Shown here piece after piece: positions 1 through 12,117 of a DNA stretch of 64,000 bases. A program made the translations under genes and the position numbers. The notes below the pieces were generated by a model. It was given only the letters and a program-made list of their open reading frames with translations, ran no database searches and was not told where the DNA came from. Positions within the stretch are counted from its first letter, which is position 1, and each line of letters opens with the position of its first letter. Source of the stretch: Oreocharis arfaki. Taxonomy: Eukaryota; Chordata; Aves; Passeriformes; Paramythiidae. Location of the stretch: positions 682,001-746,000 of the forward strand of contig VZRR01007600.1 in the NCBI GenBank assembly GCA_013398015.1, in the 5' to 3' direction.

Positions 1-3000
1 CGGGACAGATTTCAGATATAGGTGACTGAAGTATGATGGCAAGTTCTGTCACTGTCCAAACAAAATCTTGGTTTAAAAGATACATATCTCGCTTTATGAT
101 TACTCCCCAATTTTAAATGTTACTCCATTTATGTAGGTTACTATACATAATTTGTGTATTAGTAATTCTCTTGAATAGAGCAATGAAGCCAAGAAACAGG
201 GAAGACTGAAAGCAAGATTGTACACTTGCCCTGTCAGAATGTAAGAAAATCACCAATGTAGAAGAATTAGGTACTCCAAGAAATCCCAAGTTTTGTTTGT
301 TCTCTTTCCCTGGGTTTTCTGTGCCTTCTCTTATGAATATTTTCCTTAATGGGGCATGACCTATCCTTTCTCAGGTGCCTTGGTGTTGCTTGTGGGACTC
401 CGTAGACCAGGCTTTTGATAAGAATTAAACTACAACTTTATGGTGTTATCTCTGTGAGAATTTGTAGCAGTCAGGTACTTCGGTTGTCTCAGTGATTTTT
501 CTTTGCACTAGTTGTTAGGCTGGGTTCTTCCTGTGCTGCTACACACTGCAAAAATCTTAAAAACTGCTTTTATCTTTGCCCAGGGTTTGATTCAATGATG
601 ACCCTATTGATTTTGTTTGCTTTTGTTGTGGGGTGGTTTTTTTCCTGAGGAATGGCAAATGGGCAACTTGTCACCTGTCTCTTTTGATGAGCAATGTGTT
701 CTTTTTTGATCTTTGCTCTTTATCCAACATGTATTGTTCTAACTCCAGGTTTTATAATTGCAAATTATAATAATTTTCGAGGTCATTGGGACAAGTCTTT
801 CTCCACATCAAGGGGGAGAGTTTTGACTAGCAGTGAGGGAATCATCTAGGGGAGGGATAGTAACTCCTCACCAGGTGGGATGTGAATCTGCTGTTGGAAA
901 CCAAGCACTGCTCGCATGTAGTGAGCGTGTCAAGTGAGTGTGTTAACGGGTTTGCTCTTTGCCAGGCATGTGATATGAATACCAAGAACAGAATAATTCG
1001 GATATTTTCCTCTTCTGATAGATTAAACAGTACACTGTGTTCAACCAGTCTACACAGAGTCCTTGAATATTTGATGCCAACACCTGTTAAATTCCTCTAG
1101 AAAGTGTTTTAGGTGTTGTAGGGAGGAAAATTGTATGTCCTTGTTTATGTACCCAGAAAGAAGCTTGGTGCTAAAGACAAACGTTGATCAAAATAATCAG
1201 TAAAAAAACTACTTGGAGGCAGGGGTAGGAAATCTTCCCTTGATTTTTTTCTGCTGTTGCAATTGCTGTGTCATTCCCCTCAGCAAGCAATGTTAAACAA
1301 GATTAAATATGGCTAGAGAAAAACATATCTGCATTTATCTCATCAGTGTACATTGATGTAAATTCATATTTCTGAGTAGGCCCCGGGATGATTTTTTTGC
1401 TACAATCTAAATGTTATCTTGAAATAAAAATTTTCCCGTTTTGCTTTTAATTTTTTTCTAAACTGACTCTCATTTCTGGACTGTGGCAGTAACCCACTGG
1501 AAACATAAAGCTCTCTATGGTAAAACAGATGTAAATCTTGGTCAAAAATACAGTGTGACTTTCTATGGTAGCCAAAGTAAAATGGCATCTCTGTCAGCTC
1601 AAATCAGTCTGTAGCTGAATTTAAAAGCTTCCTCTGCCCTGTGTTTTGATGACTCATATGCCATCTTCATGTTCACTGCAGAATTCCTTGAGGGCTCTTA
1701 AGGTTTGGGCATGCTTAGAATAAACTGCTGAGTACCAAAGAGGTAGCCTGCTCAAGGTTTGTCACAAAAACCCCTTCTTCTCCTGGAGCCCTGCAAAGAC
1801 CCACACAATTCCTCTATGACCCATACAGTTTAGTGAAGAATTGTGCTATTATCCTCTGAGAACCCTTGAACTCAATTGGGAGTTGAGCATCACAAGAACT
1901 CTTCATGTCCTTGGTGGTGCAGTACCTTTTGTGTACTAGACGTCCTGAGGTCAGGTTGGTTCAAAGTAAAGGTTTAGGATTAAAAATACATTTATTTGAT
2001 TCACTACAGGAAAAGTTTGTTTTCAAAGTTGTAAAAAGATGACACATCAAGATGTATTTTTAGAGTTATGCTTAGTTGGGTTTTCTCTTTGGTGTATGTT
2101 TGGGTTTTTCAGTCCTGAGATCCTTTCTTACCTGCTTCATCATGTTAAATAGCTTGTGATAATGGCTGATGAGCCCCACAGCTGGCTGACACATCCCAAA
2201 GAGTCACTAAAGCTATGTCTTCCTTCTGTATCCTTTCAGGTAATGTGTGCTGAAGGCAGTTTTGCTGGAGCTGGTTAGAACAGCTGCTCTGAGTTATTTT
2301 CCTCTCCCTGCCTAAAACATGAGGAGTGTCCTGACTTTTCCAGCCTCATTTCTTTCACTAGACACTGGCCTGTTATCTTGTGGGAGATGAAGCAATTTTT
2401 CTGTGTCCTTAGACTCCTGATTAAAGTTTCTGTTGCGTATCTCGCCTCCCACATGTCCCATTGTGGCCCTCAGATGCTTACAAGGCACATTGTGCATTTA
2501 ATGTTGTCATCGCCTATTATATTTTAATGGTATGGAATGAAAAACAATATAGTAGAGGTAGGGAAACATTATGTATTTAATCTAAGCTGAATATATGAAA
2601 TTCAGTTTACTATGCCTATAGCTTTTTTTTTTTATCATATAAAACCAAATGTGTTGCTGTAGAGCTGCATTTGAGTCTGAGCATTGAGTAATTTCATCTT
2701 CCTGTCACGTGCAGTGTTAGTTTTGAAAAGAGGAAGAAGATACTCTAAGATACTCTTAAGAGTAGTTTAAAAAATTGATAGTGTGAAAGAAGTGTGGAAC
2801 TCTCAGGCAATTTTTATTTAATGAGTTGTACAAATGTGTTTTCAGTTGGGCAGTATATTTAATTGAGGTACAAGATAAAGTTTGTACTTGTTTGGAAGTA
2901 TGTCACATCATACTGAATTTGTTGTAGCACTGGTCATGTGTAGCTATGTGTGGACATTAGATTTCTGATTAAAACCTTTTTAAGCTTCCAGTGAAGCTGG

Positions 3001-6000
3001 AAGTAAAGCATGGAAACCTTATGTTTCGAGTGTTATCTCTGTTATGCTGCATTGGAATTACAGTGCAGTTTTATATGATCCTTCATTCTGTCGTTATCTA
3101 CTGGGTAAAACCTCATGGTTTCCACTAGTTCTTAAAAGCAAACAAACAGAACTCCCTAAAACTAACCACAGAGAAACCAACTTGCCATTCCTCTCGAGCT
3201 CTATAGTCTGGTCCGTAATAACTGCACTACTTCTTTTATTTAATCTTTTTCATTGTTCTGGTCAGTTATTTACTCTGTTTTCTATGGACTCAAGATCTAT
3301 GCAAATGTTCTGTGTATACCTCCTTACTTGGCTGAAAATATCTAATAGGTTTCAAACTAAGTTTTACATTTATAGCCTTTTTTTGTGGAGATACTGGCTG
3401 TAGGGAGTGCTTATTGGTCTAATACTCAGCAAGTATCAGATGCTGGAGATGTCACGTCTTCAGTTCTGGGCTTTTCATAGCCCTTGAGGTTTTGGGGTTT
3501 CATCAGTACAGCCTTTTGGAGGAGAGATTGTTACTTGGGCTCTGTTGACAAAATGCAGATCTGGGTTTAGTTTGATGAATTGTTCAAATTCATTAGCTTG
3601 CAAAATGGCAAAGCCACTTGCCACGTCCCCTTGCCTCAGTCACCTCTCCTGGAAATTGTGAAGTACCCTCTGAGATAAGCTGCTGCTTAAAGTGAGGACC
3701 AGGAAGCTAAAAAGTCTCTCTAATCACTTCAGTGTCTTCTCTCTCAAATTTGCTTTTTCCTACAGGTATTGAAGTTTTCCCTTAAAATAACTTGAGAATC
3801 AATTCATATGAAAGTTGCATGCAAGAAATCTTGTATGCATAGGACAGTTCCCTTATAACCATGTCTGATTTCTCTACTGCTGCAGAGTTCAACTTTCAAC
3901 CTGTGTTTTGCTGAGTGGAGAAGCCACTTGAAGGTACGTGGTGATCACGTGCAGAGTGTGGCTGGCAGAAAGCTAACCTGGTAAATGCTTTGTGGCCAGG
4001 GCAGCCTGCAGCTTTAGTGCAAGCTGAAAAACCTGCCTGCAAAGCCAGGACAAAGCTGGTGACTTGAACAAGCCACCTACACTGAGCTGAGGTACTAGTA
4101 TGTGCAACATCTTTTGTGGACTGTACACTGAGACATGGGACAGCATTCAGGACAAGGTACAATAAATCTGAGCCGTAAGTTTCAGCCTGAAAAAAAAATT
4201 AAAAAAGAACCCAACCCAAATCTGGAGCTTTCTTTTCTTTTGTATCATCTTTAATTTCTGTTTCTTCGTGTACCTCTCTCTGCTCTTGGAGCCTTTGATC
4301 AGTACTGAGTTCACGTTATTGATAGTCTAGTTCATCTCACGTCCTGAGATCTCACCAGAACAACACAGGTGTTTTCTGTTACTGAATGCAGCTGGAGAGA
4401 AGGAACTTTAGGGACAATACATGGAAGTTGTAGTTTTGCCTCCTGAAACCAGGTTAGGGCAGTACTCCAAGAAGGAACAACAGTTCAAAACCATTTCTTC
4501 CTTAATTCCCTCTTCCTGTGGTACATGCAAACTTCACTGTGCAAAAAGAGAAAGCAACAACCTGGCAAGCTGTTATGTTATCCTAGCATGAATTTTCAGG
4601 CAATGCAAAGGAGGCTTTTGTATTTGGTCTGCTGACACTTTTACTTAAAGGTCTTAAGAGCCCTTACTGGTAGCAGGACTCTTCTTGTGACTGGCTAATC
4701 TGGAGGCTGCTGATGCAGTTTTTGTCCATTTTTGGCAAGGTTATAAACTGGACATTTGTCTTAACTGGAAGCAACTTTCTCAAAACCTCACAACCAATGT
4801 ATGAGGGATTTGGGAACAGATACAGGTTTCTAAGCCCAATGTAGCATCATGCTTTTGTTGATGCCTTGTGCCTTGATGAGAGAGGGAGAAGTTTTGAAGT
4901 ATCTCCCCTAGAAAAACTGGTGTTATCCAGCTAATGTTGTTTTAAGACAGCCTGTTTTCAGCTGCCTGCCTGTGTTCTCCACCAGATGAACCCTTCTGTA
5001 GTGTCCATCAGGATAGTGTGGTGTCTGCAGCTCGGCCCTGTCGGCTGTTGATTTGGCATTGGTCACTGGAGCTTGGTTTGGCTGTGAATGGGTAGGTGGG
5101 GGGCTGGAGGCAGCTTGTGGAGAGTCGACAGGCACAGTAAATCCTACTGGGGAAGATGGCAAAGACACCTGGAGCGTGATCAAGCCTCAGCTGCCTGTTT
5201 GCTTGGCTGATGAGTTGGGTTCACAAGACTCTTTATGAGGGCTTATTGCCTGAGCTGAATCCTCAGCCTTTGATTCAACATAGCTTTTTCTTGATTTGCT
5301 AGAAGGATAAAAGACTGATATATGGGCTTTTATTGGCCAAAAAATTACAGTTTATCTGATTCAATACCTGAGTTATCTCTTCGGCTGAGGCAAAAAACGC
5401 AGTTGCCTAAGGCAACCAATATGTTCAGTGTGATTGCAGGTTGTGATTGGTAAACCTCTGTGGGCCTGACTGATATGACACAAAAAAAGATGATGTTGCC
5501 TTTTTTCAGTGCAGTGCTGGTTGCAAATACATATTAATTTTGCTGATTTTATCCTTCTTTACCAATGTTTGTTAAGAACATCTGTCATCTCCTAATAGAT
5601 GAGATACTGGCTGGGAGCCAGCTTTTCCTTTTTTAAAAATAGTGGTAATATTGGTTTCTACTGCATGAGAATCTGTCCCCAGTATGCAGATAGAGCTGGA
5701 TGATGAAAAAATTTACTGTAATCCTTTCTTCCCTTGGCTTACCCCTGAGGTGAAGAGGGTGAGGAGGGTAAGAAGAAGCACTGTATAAAACCAACTGTGT
5801 GTCATTCCAGGGGTGCGGAGTACGAACTCCCTTTTTGGAGAGGTGGGGGAAACAGTTAACTCAGTTGACATCTTGGGGATGTGGAACTGTAGCCAGGAAA
5901 AGCACTTGCTTTTCCAGGCTTACTCTAAGCTGGTCTTTCAGTTTCTTGCAAAAATAAGTCCAGTTGGGCACTGAGGATTCTTGGGAGGGCAGTTGTTGAT

Positions 6001-9000
6001 TCTGTCAGTCCTTTGCCTAGGGTGATCTTTTTTGAGGTGATGAACTGTCTCCATAAAATGGGATTGTTTGAACCTGCTGTTTATGTTTAATGTTGTACTT
6101 GTAATTATTTTTACAGTTGGGAGAAAGGAAACTTGTAATTGGCTAAGTAACTGTATATGAAGGAACAAAAATTATTTTTCTTGGTTACTTTTAGGAAAAG
6201 TGCTTTGAATGTAGGCCTAAGTATCCCATGTATCTTTGCTGCTTTTGAGACTGATGAAGATTTAACCCACAGTCCTCAGCAGTTTCAGCTGCAAAAGCAT
6301 CCTTTAATGCTGAGTTGTGGAACTGGTTTTCCTGGTCTTGAAAGTAGCAAACCCTGTATTTGATATTTGGGAAACTGCTACTGAATGAGTATCAGCACCC
6401 TGTCACTGGCTGAGAAATGTCATTGCTCAGCCTGGGGACACCATCTTATGACACCAGAGGGTGTGGGTGCCTAAGGCACTGGGAAGCAAACCCTCAGTTT
6501 TGCCCTCTAGCTCTTCTCCCAACTTGACTTCACCAACAAACCCACTGGGAGTAGGAGCAGCCAGTGGTCATCTAGCTCAGAAGATGTATCTATATAGAAG
6601 AATGTATTTGCTAAACTGCCTGTCTGGAGGACTTAGCACAGGTGAAAGAAACTCCATGGACTATAAAGCAGCCTTGCTAGCTTTGTACGAAGTCAGAAGG
6701 GAGGAGAGGTGGGGTGGTTGGGTTTAGAATAAAGGCATACTTTTCTGTCTCCTGACCTGGGCTGTGTAACCTTTGTGTAGGTGAACAAGTCTGTTTCTTA
6801 GTTTGAAAAAAAATGTTTTTTTCACAGTCCTGTCTCATCCAAGAGATATGAAGAAAGGAATTACATTCTGATTAATGATACGTAATTGAAAAGTAACAGA
6901 CACACCTGTTGTCAAATACAAAATTCAGATTTAGAGATGTACTTCTAAATCAAAAACTGTGATTAAACACTTGAAGAACTATACTTACTAATTGCTGGGG
7001 TGCTGATAGATGGCTGCAGTCTACAGAACTTACTGTTCACTTCTAGACAACTGTTGAACATGCAGGGGAAAAAAAAAATCTAACTTTCTCTCCTTACACT
7101 TAATGTAATATCAGATCCATTCATCTGTCACTTTTCTCTCCCCAAACTAGCATTCCTCATGCTATTTGTCCTCCTTACTGTGCAAGGATTATGTCAGAAA
7201 GCTAGATTTAGAGGGTGATTTTACCACAGCAAAATGGGTTTGCATATGCTGTGCTGCATTTTATCTTACTGGGAAGATTTTGTTACAGTGCACATTACCA
7301 AGCACTACCCTGCTTCCCAGTGGAAATCCCTGTAGATGTGTGTCATCAGTAAAGCTCATCTGAGGTGCAGACACAAAGCTGATGGGGGACTGACCCCAGG
7401 CTGCAACATGAGCTCCTACAGGAGCCTCACACAGTCACAAATAGTCTTGGAGTTGTCTGTGCATGCCAGCTGTGTCCTCTGGTGCTCGCCACCTTCTCTC
7501 AGCAGCGAATATAAACAAAGCTGCACAAAGCTGATTTTATATGTGAGAGGTAGTTGAAATATATTCTGAAATCAGGAATAAATTGGCATATTCTAATAAG
7601 CAGCAGTTCTGCCTGTGGCAGTGCATCCCTCACTCATCAAAGCACCAGGAATATATTATAGACAATAGACCTGCATTGCTGGGAGGTAGATACAAATAAG
7701 CCACAATAGAAGGGAAACATTTAACTTCTGTTTTTGTTTACATAGTATTCTATGCATCTGCTCATTTACAGAATTGCCCATGCTAGTTTATGGATTTTTT
7801 TTTTAATTTTTATTTAGCTTCCAAAGGTTTGGAAACGTCATTATTATTCTAATCTGCCAAAGCTGGAAAGAAAACCTGTTTTGTTCCATTAGGCTGTTCT
7901 AGGCTTCTGTGCAGTTTTTGACTTGCTTTTAAAGATACAAAAAGCCATGGGTATCAGACTGCCTGAAAGGTGAGGAGTAAGTACAAGATAGAGGTGTCTC
8001 AAGCTCTGCTCATATCTCTGAGCTGTTGCTTGTTTCCATTAACTTCTGACTGAAGTGATAGTGCTTAAAAGCATGCCCACCTCTTTACTTGACAAGATGG
8101 ATAGACTCTTACATATTGACAAAAATAGTTCTTTCTCTGATTAAACAGGCATTATCAAATATATTGAAAGCAAACGTGATCTCCTTTTTTTTGAAAGAGC
8201 AATTCTTTAGGTAGATAAGCTTAGTAGAGTTGCAATGTTTTTTGGAGACCCAATATAGATGGGGTTGAGGAGTGTTCACCTCGTGGCATGCATCTAAATG
8301 ATATGAAAAACAGCTCCACAAACTGATTGTTAATTTGAGTGTATTATCCATTGAGTCTTATAAATGCTTACAGAGTGGTGGTGATGCAGGGAATATTCTT
8401 AAAGCAAACAAGCTGAGTGTGATCCCCTTGTCTCACTGCTTTCTTGGGCTGTTAATGAAGTGATGCTGCCTTTGTTACAGAAGATAACCCTCTTAGTGTT
8501 TTGGAGACACTTCGTAAAGGACAAAGCCTGAGATGATTTAAACAGTTTGGGGAGTATTGTTCCCATGTCCAAACAATGGATTTCTTTGTTAATATGTAGT
8601 AAAAATGATCTGTCTTGCCTTAATCAAGAAAATTTTGAAAGTCTGTGTACTATTGAGAACTAACTATAACAGTGTTTTTGTTAAACTTTTTTATTGTGAT
8701 ATTTAAAGCCCAGTTGAAGGCCACTGTGGAGTCATAGGCAGATAAAGATGCTGGAAGCACAGAAGTCTAATGGGTAAGATTATCATTGCAGCACTCTTTG
8801 CACTAATTATTGAGGCTATTCAAAATGTAATTGGACACAAAGTTTCATCTCTAGAGAAAAATCTACTAAATATTTGGGTCATGTCAAAATATACTATATC
8901 CTAAGAGAATATTAGTTGGTATACTTCATAGCACATTGTCCTGTTAGCTGATTAAGGAAATGGCAAAAAAAAAAAGAAGGTATACAGTGATGCCAAGCAC

Positions 9001-9514
9001 CAACTAGAAAATCAGAGGAGTAGAAGTGAGAAAACCCACAGGCTGAGACAAAGGCAGTTTAACAAGGAGAGCAAAAGCTGCGCATGCAGGCAAAGCAAAA
9101 CGCAGAATTAAAGGACTGCTTGCCATGCGCAGGCAGGTGCTCGGCCATCTCCGGGAGAGCAGGGCCCCATCACATGTAATGGTTACTGAGGGAGACAAGT
9201 GAAACCACTTCGGACATCCCCACCTTCTTTCCCTCAATTTTTATAGTGAGCATGATGTCATAAGGTCTGGAGCATCCCTTTGGCCAGTTTGGGTCACCTG
9301 TCCCAGTTGTGTCTCCTCCCAGCCACCCCCAGTCTCTTCCCCAGCATGGCAGTACAAAAAGCAGAAAAGGCCTTGGCACCATGTAAACACCTCTCAGCAA
9401 TAACAAAAAAAAAAATCTCTATTACCATCTCTCTATTTAGCACAAATCCAAAACATAGCCCCATACTAGAGGCTATGTGAAGAAAATTCTCTCTTCCCCC
9501 CCTCAAAACCATCA
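9001..9514 (-). mobile_element. Solo LTR relic of an avian endogenous retrovirus, 3'-truncated, antisense to PPM1H
   Basis: Read on the minus strand, the element begins near 9514 with TG and ends near 9001. Its body matches, by recognition, an LTR common in bird genomes: a segment reading TTTTGGATTTGTGCT on the minus strand, a conserved stretch around 9263-9320, a TATA box at about 9238-9246, and a transcribed part ending in a GTGGGTTTTCTCAC word near 9026-9039. The last few tens of bases of the LTR appear to be missing on the 9001 side. I see no internal gag, pol or env sequence beside it, so it is a solo or fragmentary LTR. Short open frames inside it are chance. The family assignment is from memory, and an ERVK-like versus ERVL-like origin is not decided. 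Confidence 0.72.
9236..9246 (-). promoter_or_regulatory. TATA box in the U3 part of the LTR relic
   Basis: On the minus strand this reads CTATAAAAATT. It sits about 270 bases from the LTR's 5' end, where the core promoter of this LTR type lies. If active it would start transcription antisense to PPM1H within intron 1. No sequence evidence shows that it is still active. Confidence 0.4.
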
Positions 9515-9530
9515 TAATTAGGCATTTAGA

Positions 9531-9574
9531 TTTTTTTTCTTTTTTTTTTCTTTTTTTTTTCTTTTGCTTTTCTT
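9531..9574. repeat. T-rich tract with regular C interruptions
   Basis: Runs of 8-10 T separated by single C, directly beside the LTR relic (on the upstream side of its minus-strand orientation). Confidence 0.85.
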
Positions 9575-11042
9575 GTAGTTGTTTGTGCTGGTTGGCAGGA
9601 GATAAATCGGGGTGGAGGAAGTACTGTTGTCATAGAGGTAAGAAAACAGTGCAGTAAAGTTTTTGTATGCATATATAAATGGGAAAGATGGGATACTTAT
9701 TCTGTAATCCTCTGGCCTCCCACTGATGTCTTTATGGCAGAAATTAATTTTATAGTCAATGGCTAGCTATGGTCTAAAAAGTACAGTAAATCCAGAAGAC
9801 TGGGCAAAGTTTCATGCATGTGGAAGTAAGAGGATTAAGCAATTTTAGTAATATTTTTTTGCTGTAATTGAAAAAAGCATGCCTTCTTTAGCAGAAATAC
9901 TGCTTGCGAAACAAAACAAAAGACATGCAATTTTCCTTCAGCATCCAACCTCCTGGAAAAGCCTCTTTTTTTCATAAAGGGAAAAGAAGCATCAGCCAGA
10001 ATAACTTTCACAAGAAGGGAAGGAATCACAAGTGGAGAGACATATTTATCTAAGCTCAAGTGATAAAATGTGATTAACTGAGATTGGAGCAACCATTGAG
10101 GTTGGAGCAGCCACCTCGTACACTAGAAGGCCATCAAGCAGGAAGTGGACCATTCTTTTGGCATTTACTTGGAGGTGTCTGGTCCCAGTACTACAGCAAT
10201 AGAGTAACATTCCTGTAAAAAATGTTCAGTAAAATATGCAAATAGATCTGCTTGCTGCCTGCTGTCTACTCCAAAATGCTACCTTGAAGTTCTGACACAT
10301 CAGGGACAGTACAGCTGTGCTAAGGCTGTTCTGAAGATGCTTCAGGAAACGATTTTTGGTTTGTTCCAGTTTATGAATGGAAGCAGATTATAAGGACTAT
10401 GGGCTGTCAGATTGGCAGGTTGGAAGGCTGGCATCTTTCTTTCGTGTTGGCATCACCATCCCCCAGTGGGTAGGGGAGCAGAAAGATAGTTGCTGCCATT
10501 GTCTGCTGCAGGCTGGTTTCTCCGCAGACCTAAATGGGCAACTTGCTCACCCCTGAGTGTGTAATGCTGCTCTGAAGTCAGTGTGCCTTCACTCAGGTAC
10601 CCTTCTTTCCCTTGCTTGACCCTGTGAGGCCACACAGTTTTTAATTTACATGTTAAAGGAGAGAGGTGTGTATCAGCGGGTAGTGTGGCAGGAGACACCT
10701 TTGCCTCTGCTGCAAGTGCTCTCCGTTCTGTGGAAGAAACTATTTCTTCTGTTACAAAGTGCATTACTCCAAATCATTTCTTTGTAAGACTGAATTTTGT
10801 GCTTACTGATATAGTCAATATTTCAGAGGAATTTGAATTTTTTTGCTTGCTTTTTAATTTTTTTCCTTTCTCTTCCCACTAGGGGAAGGCTTCTCTGTGC
10901 TACAGATTTCTTTTCTAATTGATTCTGTATTCTGTGGGGCATTTTATTTCAACACTCTGAGATTGTACTTCTTAATCTTTGCATAGTAAATAAAATGTCC
11001 TAATCAAATAAGTTTATCCCTGTTTAAAATATACTTGTAGGA

Positions 11043-11078
11043 GATATATATAAATATATATGTGTGTGTGTGCGTGTC
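11043..11078. repeat. TA/TG microsatellite
   Basis: ATATATATAAATATATATG passing into about six TG units. Confidence 0.85.
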
Positions 11079-11913
11079 TCCAAAGCATAAAGGAAGTATG
11101 GTGATTGAACTGGTTCAGGAAACACTCACTTTGTACAGTAGGTGGTGTGATCATATTTAGTGACTATTTGAGTCTGTGGAGTAAAGAATCTCCTTTTTCT
11201 CAATTGAAGAATTACCCCTACCCATGAAACATGCACTCTGATGAGAAAAGGTGGGTATTCTGAGCTGGTTGATAGGTAAAGGGAAAGAAAATTATATTGA
11301 TGTCTGTTAAAAGCAAGAAATCCAGTGTAAAGATGGAAGGGTCCAGATGTTTCATTAGCTATTTTAAAAATATTTTTGTGTGTGTCTGTGTATCTTTTTG
11401 TATAAGATAAAATACAACTTATTGACTGTACATACATGCAGTATTATATATACACTATTTTTTATTAAGCTGTTGTTTCTCATGCTTAAAATATTTTCTT
11501 TATTTTTGTTCTCTTATTTTGTAGGTGCTTCCAAGGGTTTTTTGCTCTATATGTAAAAGCTATTTGATGTTATTCTACTGTATTGTGCAATGCATTAAGG
11601 AATTTGAAGGCAAGACATAACATATATTAAGCTGCTGTATTTATTGCCTTATATTAGGAGACAATCTTGTAGAAGTGGAGGATAATCTTGAGAATCAGTT
11701 ATGTGTATGTAAGTCTGCTATGAAGGTTCTGTTTATTGCTGGTTATAAAACTAGATGACTGGGAGTTTTTATTTTTCTTTCTTTTAGTGCCAGTATCTTT
11801 GGTCAGTGCTGACTGAGAGTAGGAAGTACTTCCTTCAGCTTCCTATTGGGGAGGGTGATGCAGGACTACAGAGTTCCTAGCAATGAGAAAAGAGAAGCAA
11901 GTCTTTTGGTGGT

Positions 11914-11955
11914 GAACCAGCTAGAAAGAACCAGCTAGAAAGAACCAGGTAGAAA
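11914..11955. repeat. 14-base tandem repeat, three copies
   Basis: The unit GAACCAGCTAGAAA occurs three times head to tail, with one C-to-G change in the third copy. Confidence 0.95.
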
Positions 11956-12086
11956 AGGTTGAAGAACTGGGTCAGAAAGCTTGATACCATCCTGAGGATT
12001 GGGGGAAGGGATGTAGCCTCACTATGGCATATCCCTTTAACCAAGGGGCCTGGCAGGAGGAACCTGAGACAGAGTAAGTTTAGAGT

Positions 12087-12117
12087 AAAAAAAAAAAAAA
12101 GGAAAAAACAAAAAAAT
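12087..12117. repeat. A-rich tract
   Basis: Fourteen A, GG, six A, C, seven A. There is no retrocopy or LINE sequence just upstream that I recognise, so I treat it as simple sequence. Confidence 0.8.

Noticed and set aside
3044..3403. 119-codon + strand open frame with a hydrophobic middle
   Set aside because: Hydrophobicity follows from T-rich DNA; no signal, partner exons or family resemblance.
9004..9515. Minus- and plus-strand open frames around 9000-9500 as possible genes
   Set aside because: They lie inside the LTR relic and in more than one frame; LTRs are non-coding.
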